46,685 nucleotides of DNA, taken from NCBI RefSeq assembly GCF_000143415.4, contig NW_003314473.1, positions 1-46,685 of the forward strand, in the 5' to 3' direction. The stretch is from Selaginella moellendorffii (Eukaryota > Streptophyta > Lycopodiopsida > Selaginellales > Selaginellaceae). Under the pieces are notes generated by a model. That model did not search any database. It was not told the DNA's origin and saw only the letters and a list, made by a program, of their open reading frames with translations. This document shows, one piece after another, positions 24,220-34,519 of this stretch. A program made the translations under genes and the position numbers. How positions within the stretch are numbered: position 1 is the stretch's first letter; every line of letters starts with the position of its first letter.

Positions 24220-24249
24220 GGAGGAGGAGGAGGAGGAGGAGGAGGAGGA
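24220..24249. repeat. (GGA)10
   Basis: Perfect trinucleotide run in the nad3-cox3 spacer. Confidence 0.94.
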
Positions 24250-24301
24250 CTGGGTGTCGTGCCCTCCTCCCTGCTGCCCACCCACGTGCACCACTGCGCA
24301 C

Positions 24302-24400
24302 GGAAGGAAGGAAGGAAGGAAGGAAGGAAGGAAGGAAGGAAAGACGGGGAGCAGGCGGCGGCGAAGGAAGGAAGGAAGGAAGGAAGGAAGGAAGGAAGGG
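24302..24400. repeat. Two (GGAA)n arrays
   Basis: Ten GGAA units at 24302-24341 and about nine at 24363-24400, separated by 21 nt of unique sequence. A third,short array lies at about 24527-24547, some 60 nt upstream of cox3. Confidence 0.95.
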
Positions 24401-24604
24401 GAAACAACCGGTTCGGGGGGCCCCCCGCCGGCCAGGGAGAGAGACCATGATTGGGGGGATCGGGGTCGGCAGAGGGAAGAAGAAGAAGAAGAAAAGGGAG
24501 GGAAAGAAAACCGCCGGGGGGAGAGACAAGGAAGGAAGGAAGGAAGGGAGGCCAACACAGATCCGGGGAACAGAAAGAAGCAGAAGAAAGGATCCGCGAC
24601 CCCC

Positions 24605-25417
24605 ACGACTAATAATCCTCGCTCGGACCGGAGGCATCCTCATCATTCGGCTGATCCAAGCCCACGGCCGACCACACCCTCCTCTGCCTCTGTCCCGACA
24701 ACGGCAGGGGGTGTTCCCGCCCTTCACTCCATACGAGCGGGTGGGCCCTCACCCGGATCCGGCTCGGGAATGCCCCCACATACTCCCCCTCCGCGGCGGC
24801 GGGATGTCATACGCGAACCAACCCACGCAGGTCTGCACTCCGCATGCGTACACCAAGGGCATCGGTACGGTCTTTTGACGCCCACTGCTCCGGAGGTCAC
24901 GTCCCCTATAGCTCCTCCCTGGGCTTCCCTTCACTCCGCGCCCGGTCCGGCCGTAGAGAGTGGTGCGATCCGGCCCCCGCATGGGCTGATGGTGCCGGAT
25001 CCTCGGGGCATACCCCCCCCGAATACCCCCATACCCCCAGGACCCGGAGCGTCGGTCACACGGGCCCATCATGCCCTCTTCGCGGGATCCGAAGAAGCCG
25101 CGGTAAACGCCCCCGCCGCAACCATTCGGCCGGCTCCCCTCCCCGCCCTGCCCCAAGCCATGGAACATCGAGACGCACCCCCCACTACGAGCGACGGCAC
25201 CCATGGTCCGACCCTCCCCGTCGCTACGGGATCCCACGGGGCTCATGCGACCACAGGCACGACACCCCCAATCCGTCGTGCGATTCGTCACCATTCAGGG
25301 CATTCCACGCCGACGCATCACTCTGGCCCTGAAGCCGCTGCTCGGCACCGGCATCCCGCAGACGCGGCTCGGTCATTCTCATCCGCACCCATTTATCGGT
25401 GGGGTGGGCATCAATAA
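24605..25417 (+). CDS. cox3: Cytochrome c oxidase subunit 3 (complete, heavily C-to-U edited)
   Basis: Seven-helix core subunit of complex IV in the inner mitochondrial membrane. From ACG (24605) to TAA (25415) the frame gives 270 residues, against about 265 in other plants. RRHPHHSADPSPRP matches QRHxYHLVDPSPWP. RRRDVIREPTHAGLH matches WWRDVxREST.EGHH. SGAIRPPHGLMVPDPRGIP matches GGIWPPKGIEVLDPWEIP. TRAHHALFAGSEEAAV matches TWAHHAIxAGKEKRAV. SGPEAAARHRHPADAA and the end IYRWGGH match VGFEAAAWYWHFVDVV and IYWWGG. Arg to Trp, His to Tyr and Pro to Leu/Phe/Ser editing is required throughout. The penultimate codon CAA (25412) could itself be edited to a stop. No intron and no in-frame ATG at the N terminus. 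Confidence 0.93.
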   Translation, partial: TTNNPRSDRRHPHHSADPSPRPTTPSSASVPTTAGGVPALHSIRAGGPSPGSGSGMPPHTPPPRRRDVIREPTHAGLHSACVHQGHRYGLLTPTAPEVTSPIAPPWASLHSAPGPAVESGAIRPPHGLMVPDPRGIPPPNTPIPPGPGASVTRAHHALFAGSEEAAVNAPAATIRPAPLPALPQAMEHRDAPPTTSDGTHGPTLPVATGSHGAHATTGTTPPIRRAIRHHSGHSTPTHHSGPEAAARHRHPADAARSFSSAPIYRWGGHQ

Positions 25418-27269
25418 AGGGTGGAGGAGCCTTCTTGGGGCGGAGGGGCGAGCAGTATGTATAACGACGGGGGAGGAGCGGTCTGCGGATCACCCCGCAC
25501 CGACTGGTATGCTTCTGGTGTTTCGCTATCCCGGTGAGAGCTGATGGCGGGGGGGATAGGGGTGATGACCACCCCAGCCGGCCGAGCGTGGGTAACCCCC
25601 CTATCGTCTCATAGCGTTTTGGGCGGGTAATGGTATTCGATGTCGGCGCTTCGTTCTATCCCCGTCCGTGGCGGATAGTGCGACGCAAGGAGGGGATGAT
25701 CATACCAGTATCGTGCGTCGTCATCGATCTCCCACCTCCCCGTCGGGCACACCCCCAACAAGCCCCGGTGCACTCACCCCAGCAGGAAGGAGGCCGCCCC
25801 ACCGCTTCTTCACCCGTGCCGCGGGGCACGCGCAGTCTCCTCCCTCCTCTCCCCGGGCCGGTCGGCCTGGAGCCACGCTCCCACGGGGAGGGCTTCCGGC
25901 CTGTGTACCCCGCAAAGCCAGCTCGGGGGCCAACACACCTCCAGAGCACCCCCGACCACGGCGTCAATTGGAGAGGCGGGACGACGGATCGGCGGGCACC
26001 ACGGCCGGTGGTGCACGGCCGCCCCCCGAAGGCAGAGCCATGCCCGTTTTCCTCCGACACACACACACAACCCTCCTGCTGCTGCTGCTGCTGCTGGTCC
26101 TCCGACCGAGATCGGCCGAACGCCTTGTTGACCGGCCGGGAGGAGAGTGCCGCTCCGAGGCTATCGGTCGGGCCGACCGAAGAAGGCGAGCGGGCACCCT
26201 TCCGTCGTGTTCCTGCTGACTGATCCCACCCGGCGGGCGGTGTGCCACCCGGTCGTCGGGTTCCGCCTCCTGTTGGCCACATCCCCGACGGCTTTGGTTG
26301 GGTTCGCCGCTTTCCTCCCTTCCTCCCCTTCCCGATCGGCCGAGTTCCTTCTTGCTTGTCGCCCAACCCCCACCCACTGCACGCCCCCCCGCCTTTGTGG
26401 TGCCCAACGCTCTCCCCGACCGGAGGAGGAAGAACCCCCCAGCCCCAGAGGGAGAGGGCGGCCCCCCCTCCGGCCGACCGCGGCGCCGCAGACCCCGGCT
26501 TCTTCTTCTTCTTCTTCCTTCTTTGCGGCGCCCCACCGGCCTCTTCTCTTCTGCCCGGGCCTCCTCACACCATGGGGCCCGCCGCTGGTGCCTGGGGTGG
26601 GCGGGGCGGCGGGTTGGTGGAGGGATCAGGATCGATATCGATATCGATCGCCACGACCCGCCGGTTCGGTGGTCCGGCCGTGTTGGCCATGCCCCCTCTC
26701 CCACTGCCCAGTGGAGCGCGCCGTGCCGTCGTCGGTGCGCTCTCCCCGACCGGTGGGAGACGAAGACCGCCGGGACTCTCTCTGTCGTCGTCCGGTGGGT
26801 CACTCCGGACCACCGTTCGGAACGGGGTCAACACTTCCCCGCGCTGTGTGCTGGTCGTTTCGGTCGGCGTCGGGGACCTCTGTCCGCGACACCGTCGTCC
26901 GTCGCGGCTCGGCCGGTGTGTGTGTGCCGGATAGCCACCAGAATGAGCCTCTCTTACAGCGCCGTATCGTCGATAGACCCCCCCACCCTTACCCCAGATC
27001 CCCCCAGTATACCCCGACCCGAAACACCGCAGCGGATGATAGCACCTTTGAGCTCGACTGGGGTGGAGGGGTGGTGGACACGGTGCTCTCTGTTGGAGCC
27101 CACACCCCGAAAACCGGCAAGAAGCGGGGCGGTCGAGGCGTTTGCCGGTGACCGTGTGTACCCCCCGCTCGGTGTGCCTGGAGAAATGGGCTCTCCAAAG
27201 GGGCCAAATCGACGGGGCGGGCCGGCCTGGGCGTCTGGTGCCCCCAGACCCCCCAACGGAGGTTTGGGA
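25418..27269. other. cox3-nad4 spacer and 3' part of the last nad4 intron
   Basis: No recognised exon. Microsatellites include CTG at 26076-26096 and TTC at 26500-26517. The preceding nad4 exons were sought here and not found, so only the 3' half of the nad4 intron can lie in this interval. Confidence 0.6.
26631..26650. repeat. Overlapping double CGATATCGAT palindrome
   Basis: ATCGATATCGATATCGATCG: two overlapping exact copies of the recurrent 10-nt palindrome. Confidence 0.7.
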
Positions 27270-27309
27270 CAGCCGAGTGATGGCGAATCGGCGCCATCCC
27301 ACCCGGTTC
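27270..27309 (+). other. Divergent group II domain V (last nad4 intron, nad4i1399 position)
   Basis: Hairpin opening CAGCCGAGTGATGGCG and closing GCGCCATCCCACCCGGTTC. It keeps AGCCG/CGGTT pairing but lacks the first G-C pair. It sits about 69 nt upstream of the last nad4 exon. The 16-nt segment GTGATGGCGAATCGGC from its 5' strand is repeated at 27328-27343 in the presumed domain VI. Confidence 0.5.
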
Positions 27310-27378
27310 CGGGAGCACGGTTTCCGGGTGATGGCGAATCGGCATGCTCTGGCCCCACTGCCGAACTCCCGACCCACC

Positions 27379-27497
27379 CGACCCGGATGGGTGTCTACCC
27401 CGACGTGCACCCGGAGCGTCTGCATGCCCCCCCCACGACAGTGGTGCAACAGGGAGCATTCGAGCTGCCCCGCTCCGAGGACGTTGGACCGTGCCGA
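27379..27497 (+). CDS. nad4: NADH dehydrogenase subunit 4, last exon
   Basis: C terminus of Nad4, an antiporter-like membrane subunit of complex I. The frame TRMGVYPDVHPERLHA, then PPTTVVQQGAFE, aligns with VRMGVYPKVFLDCMHTSVSNLVQHGKFH. Predicted edits His to Tyr, Pro to Leu/Ser and Arg (CGT) to Cys land on the conserved residues. The exon begins at the usual site of the last nad4 intron (start uncertain by about 1-2 nt). No stop is encoded after the conserved end; the first codon that editing can turn into a stop is CGA at 27495-27497, adding about ten residues and overlapping the nad2 start by 17 nt in another frame. No other nad4 exon was found in the window, which implies trans-splicing. 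Confidence 0.85.
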
Positions 27498-27641
27498 GCT
27501 GCCCGGGCTGTTCCCCGAAATACCCCCGCGGGACACCACACCGATATCGCCCGTGCTGGGTATGATGGTGGCACGGACCCCCGCTCGACCGGCAGCACCG
27601 TTTGTACGTACTGTGGCTTGGCCAGGCCCACACCGTGCCCC
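27481..27641 (+). CDS. nad2: NADH dehydrogenase subunit 2, exon 1
   Basis: N terminus of Nad2, a 14-helix antiporter-like subunit of complex I. From ACG (27481) the frame gives LPGLFPEIPPRDTTPI, then SPVLGMMVARTP and PFVRTVAWPG, aligning with LAVFPEIFIINATFILLIHGVVFSTS and PLVSNVGWLGLLS. FPEI and the V-G/A-W-L-G motif are the anchors. The exon is two residues longer at the N terminus than in seed plants. The 5' splice site is placed before GTGCG at 27642; by phase in other plants it would be two bases earlier (27639). The start codon lies inside the end of nad4. Confidence 0.85.
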
Positions 27642-28124
27642 GTGCGCCAGTCGGGTGCGCCGTCGCGCCGATCATCGATGATGGCGGTGGGAGAGCGAGG
27701 AGCGGATCCGGTCGAGCCGATCGGGGGGACATGCGAGCAACGGTATACACGGTTACTGCTGGGTGTGGAAGCCGCTACTCCCTCTGTGTCCAGGAGAGGC
27801 GCCGTGACTAGTGGGGGGAGGACCCCGCGAACGGCATCGGTGTTTCTGCCCCTGCCCCCACGCGGAGGGAAGAGGGGGCAGGGCGGCACCGGCGGAAGAA
27901 GCGCCCGTTGCCCCGACGACCACTGCTGGGCCCACGGGCACCTTGATGGGGCTGAACGCCCTCCGACGGAGCCCATACCCCGGCCATGGCCATCGCAGAC
28001 CCACGCCGGGTGCGAGTTGACCCAGAGATGGGCGCGGGCGTGCATACGGGGGATCAACCCGCTGCTCCGTCCACCCTCCGTTCACCAGCCACCCGGCGAC
28101 TGTTGTCGGATGATGATGATGATG

Positions 28125-28160
28125 GGTGGTGGTGGTGGTGGTGGTGGTGGTGGTGGTGGT
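28125..28160. repeat. (GGT)12, preceded by (GAT)n
   Basis: Five GAT/ATG units run directly into twelve GGT units. Inside nad2 intron 1. Confidence 0.95.
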
Positions 28161-28911
28161 GGGTGTTGTTCCTCTCCGCTTGTTGCCCCACTCCCCGCTC
28201 GCCGGAGGTTTCTGTGTGGTGGATTCTCTGTCTGTCTGTCTGTGTCTGGTGGGTGGGTTACGGGCGGGTGGGTCCGTCGTTGGCTTTTCTTCTGGGTGCT
28301 CCCGACCGTCGGAGCAGCTCCATATCCCACTGCCCCCATCCACCCCGCCAACATGCCCCGCCGACCCACTCTCTCTCCCTGGCCGGCCCCCGCTCCGCCC
28401 CGGGCTCTCTCTGCCGTCGCGGGGCGTTTTTCGTGTCTGTTTCCTTCTTCCCCGTCTTCTGCGGTCGGCAAAGCCACACTGGGCGGCGGCCGTTCGCCCC
28501 CCGTCCACACCACACCCGCACCCACCCCGGCCATCTCGGTTTTGGGGCGGCGATCGTGTCTCGATCGGTCACTCCGACGACCGGGTGGGTCGCACTCGTC
28601 GCTTTTCGTCGGTTGGGGTGTTTTGGGCTTGTTGGAGACAGCCGTCGGCTCGGCGGGGAGTGGCTGCTCGTCCGGGAGAGCAGAGCGGTGAACCACCCCG
28701 CCGGGAGAGCCGTGTGCCGGTCGTCGGACGTTCGGCGGGGGCTTTGGCCGGCGGCCTCATGACGACGTCACACTCGCCGCGGCGGGAGCGGCGTCGGGGA
28801 GGTGGGCGGCCCGCCGGCCCGGGTTGTTGGGCATGGGCGGTTTCGGCCGCTTCAAGCCCGGTCCACACCGCTCTCGTCGGCCGTTGTTCGGATCACTTCT
28901 TGTTGCTCCCC

Positions 28912-28932
28912 GCCGCCGCCGCCGCCGCCGCC
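28912..28932. repeat. (GCC)7
   Basis: Perfect trinucleotide run inside nad2 intron 1. Confidence 0.92.
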
Positions 28933-29414
28933 CATGCGCCCGGGCCCAACCGTGGTGGCTGGATGGGGGGGCCGCCGGCCGGCTACACCGAGAAGACCTC
29001 CCACTCCCCGCCGGCACGGCACTCCCACGGCGCCAAGCAAGGAGGCTCATCACGACTGCCCGGTGTGGCGTGCGGGGAGTCGTCGTCCTCCCACGACGCA
29101 GCAGCACCTCCTCGGTTGGGGGGTTTTGTTTGGGGCGGCTCCTCCTCCCTTGCTTGCCTCCAACCGGTTGGCACGACAACACCCCGCCGACCGGGCAGCA
29201 CACGGCGACAGTGGGCGCGACGAGTGAGTGGAGGACCACCTTCTTCACCCGCCGAGTGTGACCGGGCCCAGGGGGATGTGGCCGCCGGCCATGCGTGCGG
29301 TCTGGCCGCCACCCGACCCGGTGAGAGGGCCGCGCCGCCGCCGCCCATGCCCGCTTTCGGGGCGGGCTGTGGACACGGTCGTTTTCGGTCCTCTGCCCGC
29401 CGTTCGGGATGATG

Positions 29415-29450
<36 letters not shown>
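29415..29450. repeat. (GTC)12
   Basis: Perfect trinucleotide run, 36 nt, inside nad2 intron 1. Confidence 0.95.
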
Positions 29451-29592
29451 CCGTCCGTTGTCCCGGCCCACCCGCGTCGGTCGTAAACAACCCCGGACGG
29501 AGGAGCCGATGGCGGCGGGGCTGGCCGGTGTGTCGGGGAAGAGGACCCCGATGCGGCGGAAGCGAGGCCAACCGGCACGGGGTGGCCCGAGA

Positions 29593-29714
29593 CGATATCG
29601 ATCGCGACGGCCGCAGCACCGGGGGCAGTGGAGTCGATCGGGGGGCGGCTCATCATGGGGGGCGGCCCACCCCCGACGAGAGCGATCGGCCGTGAAACGC
29701 CGATCGATATCGAT
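29593..29714. repeat. Two CGATATCGAT palindromes
   Basis: Exact copies at 29593-29602 and 29705-29714, 112 nt apart, inside nad2 intron 1. Confidence 0.7.
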
Positions 29715-29901
29715 CGATGGGGGAACAAACATGCCACGAATGCGTGCCGGGGCATGGGCAACAGGTCCCCGGTGAGAGGATGGCCGGGAGTGGGGTGAGT
29801 CGGGGTGTGTGTCGGTGCCGGGAGGAGCGGGACCGATGCCATCGGGTACGGGCGACGGACCCGCCATACACACCCACCACGGGCACCGGCTTCGGAGGGT
29901 G

Positions 29902-29946
29902 GCAGCAGCAGCAGCAGCACCATGTCTCTCTCTCTCTCTCTCTCTC
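29902..29946. repeat. (GCA)n and (TC)11
   Basis: GCA run at 29902-29918 and TC run at 29925-29946, inside nad2 intron 1. Confidence 0.93.
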
Positions 29947-30427
29947 CGCCCGGTTTCCCGGCCAGCCAAAGCAGCCGGGGAGGCACATCCGCGGGTCGGC
30001 GGCCGCTTCTTTTCTTCCCCGCCGGCTCGTCGGGCCGGGCCGGAGAGAACCCCGCCCAGTGCGGGGGCATGTCCACCCCCAATCGCCGATCGTCGGTTGT
30101 TGGGGCTCAGTGCCCCACCCAGCGCGTTTTACCCCAACCCCGAGTGGCGGCTGGCCTCCCGCGACCCGGGCACACGCCCAAGGGAGGATTATTAGCGCAT
30201 CACCGGTCCCACCGGCCGCCGCCGCCGCCTCTCTCTCACCCCCTTGGCCCGGCCGCCCCGTGCGCCTGCTGTTTGGGGCGGGCTTGAAGAAGAAGCAGTG
30301 GGTCCGGCACCGGCGGACATGGGCTGAGTGACGACATCATCCCGAAAGCCGATCGGACGGGACCAACCCACTACTCCGCGTACGGGGCGAGCGGCCGCCA
30401 TACGTCGTGTCATCCCAGTGACACCAC

Positions 30428-30455
30428 CGGCCGGGGAGCAGCAGACGACCGACGG
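30428..30455. repeat. Dispersed repeat shared with 39344-39371 (28 nt)
   Basis: Begins CGGCCGGGGAGCAGCAG; identical over 28 nt to 39344-39371, in direct orientation. A shorter relative lies at about 30685. Copies flank the nad2 3' exons. Confidence 0.85.
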
Positions 30456-30472
30456 CCGGAGCAGCGGGTGGG

Positions 30473-30500
30473 GATGATGATGATGATGATGATGATGATG
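30473..30500. repeat. (GAT)9
   Basis: Trinucleotide run inside nad2 intron 1. Confidence 0.94.
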
Positions 30501-30919
30501 CCTGCTGGGGCCAGCCACCAAAAGCGGAGGAGCGGGTCCGGTAGTGGGTGGTCGAGGAAAGGGCGGTACGCGATCGGGGAGCGGGTGGGCCGGGGCGGGG
30601 GACAATGGCCGAAAACGACCACCGCACTCCCGCCGTGGGGATCGGCCGATGCCCCCCAACCGGTTTGGTTGTTTAAAAACCGGCCGGGGAGCAGCAGTCG
30701 ACGAGACGCTCCGCCGGTGCATCGGCGCGCGCCATCCAACATCGCCCTTGAAGGCACGGCAGCAGTGGAGACACCGCTTTTTGCCACACTCAGGTTTAGC
30801 GGCAGACGGGGATCCCGCGAGACGACCCCGCCCCCGTGTACGGCGGGTCGATACCACCCCACCGCGGGGTTTAGGCGGAGTCGGCATCCTCCTTTCTTTT
30901 CGTCGCCGACCGTCTGCCG

Positions 30920-30941
30920 GAAGAAGAAGAAGAAGAAGAAG
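30920..30941. repeat. (GAA)7
   Basis: Trinucleotide run inside nad2 intron 1. Confidence 0.92.
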
Positions 30942-31438
30942 GCGGAGGAGCACACGACCGAAAACGACCCACCCACTCATACCCCGACGACCGGGTCGGG
31001 GCGGGCACACCCGGCGGCCGGCCCATATCCCCCGACGAGTGCGACGTCGGGTGGTCGGTCGACGAAAAACCCTGCTGCCTGGTGCGCCAGGGGGCGGTGT
31101 GGGACGACGACCGCCGAAGAGGCACCACCACCACCACCACCCAACAAACCCCCTCCCCCTCCCGACGATCGGCGGCCGACGAGTAGTCCACATCATCCAG
31201 AGCAGCTCATCCGCCGCTTCTCACCTTCACCAACAGCAGCCACCCGATCCACCACGTCCTTCTTCGCCAACCGACGACGCCATCACCCGTCGTGTCCGCA
31301 GTGATGAGTGGGCGTCCGTTCGCCGCCCCGCTTCCGGCGGTTGGCCGGCCCCACCAAAAACCCTCCCCGTCACACTCACCACGGTCATGCACACACACCC
31401 CCCCATCTCTCTCTTTTCCACTCATTCATCACTGTTGA

Positions 31439-31524
31439 ACCTTCCTTCCTTCCTTCCTTCCTTCCTTCCTTCCCCCCCCTTGACTGACTGACTGACTGAC
31501 TGACTTACTTACTTACTTACTTAC
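31439..31524. repeat. Compound tetranucleotide array (CTTC, GACT, TTAC)
   Basis: CTTC units to about 31472, then TGACT units (31481-31504) that change without a break into TTAC units (31505-31524). The stepwise unit change suggests successive slippage events. Confidence 0.93.
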
Positions 31525-31753
31525 CATCTCCCTCGGGCTCCCCTGCCCGGAGCTTTCCGGCCCGCCGCCGCCGACACCCAACCCTTGACCCCAGCCGAGA
31601 TCCGCCCACGCCATCACGGCAGAGCCGCTTGCGGCCACCAATCGCCGATCCGAGTCCTCCTCCTCTCCCTCACAGGCACCGGTTGTCTCCTTCTTCTTCT
31701 TCTTCGGGGTGCTGCACCCGCCGCGCCTCTTCCCGACCGCCCCGGGACACCCC

Positions 31754-31780
31754 CATCATCATCATCATCATCATCATCAT
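31754..31780. repeat. (CAT)9
   Basis: Trinucleotide run inside nad2 intron 1; a TTC run lies at about 31691-31707. Confidence 0.93.
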
Positions 31781-32804
31781 GACGGCACCTCCTGTCTCCT
31801 CCGCTCTGCTCTCCGGGCCGGGAGTCATCTTCGAAGAGACATGGGCTGGGGGGTGGTGTCTACTACTACGGAGGAAAGGCTCGACGGTGGTGCACACCGC
31901 GCACACCGGCGGGGGCATAGGTGGGTGTTCCGGCCAGGAAAGAAAGAGAGGGCGGGGGCGGATCGGACGGGGGTCGGCTGCGGCGTTTTGGGCGACTGCC
32001 CGGGAGAGGGGAGGCCATGTCAGTGGTCGGCTCTCTCTCTAAGAAAGAGGGGCGGCGCTATCCGCACGGCGGGCGCTCAGAGGCCGATAGGACACAGGAT
32101 GGGTCTCTCTCGCGCACACGGAGAACACTCCCGACGATGGGGCGGCGTGGATCAACGCATGCAGGGCTGCTGGGCCCACAGGGAACAATGGGGTGTCGGA
32201 GCGGCCCCTTTCCGGGTGGGCATCATGCGGCGCGCCCATCGATCAAAGCGAACCCGGCCGGCATGCACATGATGCATGGGGTGTTCTTCGTCTTGTGTTG
32301 GGGCTGTTGGCCCGCCTCGCCCGGTACAAGCGTGGCCCACAGGGCGCATGCGGCAAGCGAGGCGGGTTTTCGCCCGGGAATGGGCTCTCCTGGGCCGGCA
32401 GTCGGGGCCATCGTGTGTCGGTGTTGGTGGGGCTGCTCGTTCGAGGCGATAGCGGGGGATGGTTTCGGTGTTGGTGGGCGATATGATGCTCTTCTTCACC
32501 GGGAAGGGCTGTGGCGTGTCCGGGAGGAGCGTGGGCGGGGATGGGCTTTGCTGCCAGCGAAGGGGCTGGCTGTTTGTTGATAGCCGATGCACGGCCGGGG
32601 TCCTGGGACGGGAGGATCATCGGCCCGAGAGCGTCCCACCCCCAATCCGACGAGAGCATATCGTCTTCCCCGGAGGCGACCCTCCCCCGGACAACGGACG
32701 AGCCACATGCGAGGCTCTGCGCGGTGTCGGCCCGCACGTGTGGTTCGGTTGGGGATAATACGCCTGGAAGACCAGCAGCTCATGCCGCCCCAGGGGTATC
32801 GAAC

Positions 32805-33197
32805 CCGCCGGCCTCTGCTCGCCACCGTGTTGGTCGGGGTCGGCATACCCATAACAATTAACTCCATCCATGACACCCTCCTCACGGACAGCTCTACACA
32901 CTGTCGTGACACCTCCCCCTTAGTGGGGACGGCCGGCACGATCATGCCCACCGCGGATCACGGGGGAAGGGACACCTCGCGGGCTTCCGAAACCATCGCC
33001 CCCATCCCACCCCCCACTCCCGGAATGCCGGTGCTGATATCGGCGTCTGATTCACCGATCATGCCCACCGCCATGGAGCCCCAGACCCCACGTTCCCATG
33101 CCCCCGCAGCACCAAAAAGAGACCCCGAATGTCCAACCGAAGCCGGCCCGAAATACCCTCTCCCAGGCGCACCCTCCCCGGGACCATCCTCGCCCGG
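32805..33197 (+). CDS. nad2: NADH dehydrogenase subunit 2, exon 2
   Basis: Encodes TVLVGVGIPITI, PLVGTAGTIMP, ASDSPIMPTAMEPQTPRSHA, then PKRDPECPTEAGPKYPLPGA and PSPG. These match ...STAGTISM, SAYDLIAMYLAIELQSLCFY, SKRKSEFSTEAGLKYLILGA and FSSGILLFG of plant Nad2 after editing. The spacing from TAGTI to the exon end is the same as in angiosperms. It ends after GG of the Gly codon in LLFG, the phase of nad2i542. The 5' boundary is uncertain: 32805 fits an AC intron end and pairs in phase with 27641; 32800 fits an AT end. Confidence 0.88.
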
Positions 33198-34519
33198 GAA
33201 AGCCCACCAGCCAAGACCATGGGGGCGTGTTGCGCGGGGCTGCAGGCCCACTCTGTGTCCTTGTGCTCGAGGGCGGGGGTGTTCATGCCGGGTTTTGGGT
33301 TTTATGACAGTCATGAACCGATCAGAACAGGGAGGGGGGCGGCCGGGGGTGTCTGAACACCCGGGGCGGCTTTCTCTATGGGGCATAGCACCGCGATCTC
33401 GGGGTTTTTGTGGGGCCCACTGGTGGCGGACCCCTCCCTGTCTCGACCCAACCCCACCCGCCCTATCTCTCTGCCCGACCGCTCCCGACCCAACAACCGC
33501 CCAACACCCGGAACGGCCGGGGAGAGTGGGCGCCCCCCGACCCGGTTTGCCGGCCATCCGCCCGTCGGCCCACGACCGGAATGCCTTCTTCGGTCGAAAA
33601 GGTGTTGTCCGTTCGTGTCCGGGGTCGAGCTTGGCTTGGCCTCTCCGGCTAGTCCGTGGGGGTCAGGCCGAACAACTGCTCGGGGCGGCCTTTTGGGGGG
33701 GCATGCCGGCCGAGAAACCCCCTATCCCCCTTCTTGTGTCCCTCCACCCCAAGCCGGTGCCGCGCGGCGCACCAAACCCCGAAAAACCACCGGCCATGGG
33801 CATATCGGCTCGGACCACCCCAACGCTCGCCCTCCCCATCTTCCCCGGGTGTTCGAGACTGACTGGCCCTGCTGGTGGGTTGGGCGGGGTTGGGTCGATC
33901 CCCTCGAACCGCCACCGCCCTCCAACCCCGTCAGAGCGGCATAGCCGATGACCCCGCTCCCCGATATCATCGCTCGGGGGCAAACCCCAGACCATCCCCC
34001 CGTCCTCGGAACCGGGCACACGACCGGAAGGCCCGCCCGCGGCTCGATGCCGGAGAGAGCCCAAAAGCCGATCATCTCGGAGTGTTTCGTGCTGCGGGCT
34101 CTTCATCATCCGATCACGGAGCCGACCAGAAAGCAGCGACTCTGGTGCTCGAGCGCACCGGTCGTGTTCCGGACCACCCCGACCGGTGATTGCTTGGCCC
34201 CCAGTGAGTGGTCGACACCTGACTGACCGTATACCGTCTCCGGCGGGTCCGGTTCGGGGTCGTTTCGGCTCCCCGCCGGCTCCCCGCACCGGATTTACTC
34301 TTCCCCGCCCACCGGCGCCTAGCTCCGGAGAGGAGCACGCCCACAGACTCGCCTGCGGGACGGGGCATCCTCCTACCTGGTGGGGGTGTCCGAGGGCGGG
34401 GTGGGGGTTCACAACAGGGTCATCGTGGAGCCGTATTCGTGCGATCGGGCGCACGGTTCGGGTATGTCGTGCGCACGTGCTCCGTCCCCCAGCGCGGGTG
34501 CAGTGTGGGCCAACCCCAT
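33198..34519 (+). other. Group II intron 2 of nad2 (nad2i542 position)
   Basis: 1,322 nt. Domain V at 34428-34459 (GAGCCGTATTCG ... GCGCACGGTTC), then a 60-nt domain VI and an AT end. The inferred 5' end GAAAG does not match GUGYG. No ORF was recognised inside. Confidence 0.8.

Larger units (their letters stand above)
19717..24604. other. nad3-cox3 spacer
   Basis: 4.9 kb with no recognised gene. It is rich in microsatellites, especially near its right end (GGAA arrays). A 24-nt repeat shared with 3141-3164 lies at 22622-22645. Confidence 0.6.
27642..32804 (+). other. Group II intron 1 of nad2 (nad2i156 position)
   Basis: About 5.2 kb, the longest intron here. It begins GTGCG. Domain V at 32700-32746 (GAGCCACATGCG ... 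CGCACGTGTGGTTC) has an enlarged apical part. Domain VI follows and the intron ends in AC at 32804 (an AT at 32799 is the alternative). The interior is packed with microsatellites: ATG/GGT, GCC, GTC, CAG/TC, GAT, GAA, CTTC, GACT, TTAC, CAT. Confidence 0.75.

Noticed and set aside
28600-28660. VGWGVLGLL, resembling the end of nad2 exon 1
   Set aside because: Flanking residues do not match and 27481-27641 already supplies this exon.
28710-28745. GAGCCGTGTGCCGG hairpin resembling domain V
   Set aside because: The 3' strand lacks the required GGTTC partner and no exon follows.
32193-32330. Segment resembling nad2 exon 1 (MHMMHGVFF)
   Set aside because: The FPEIFIINAT block is missing; a far better exon 1 with FPEI and the V-A-W-P-G motif lies at 27481.
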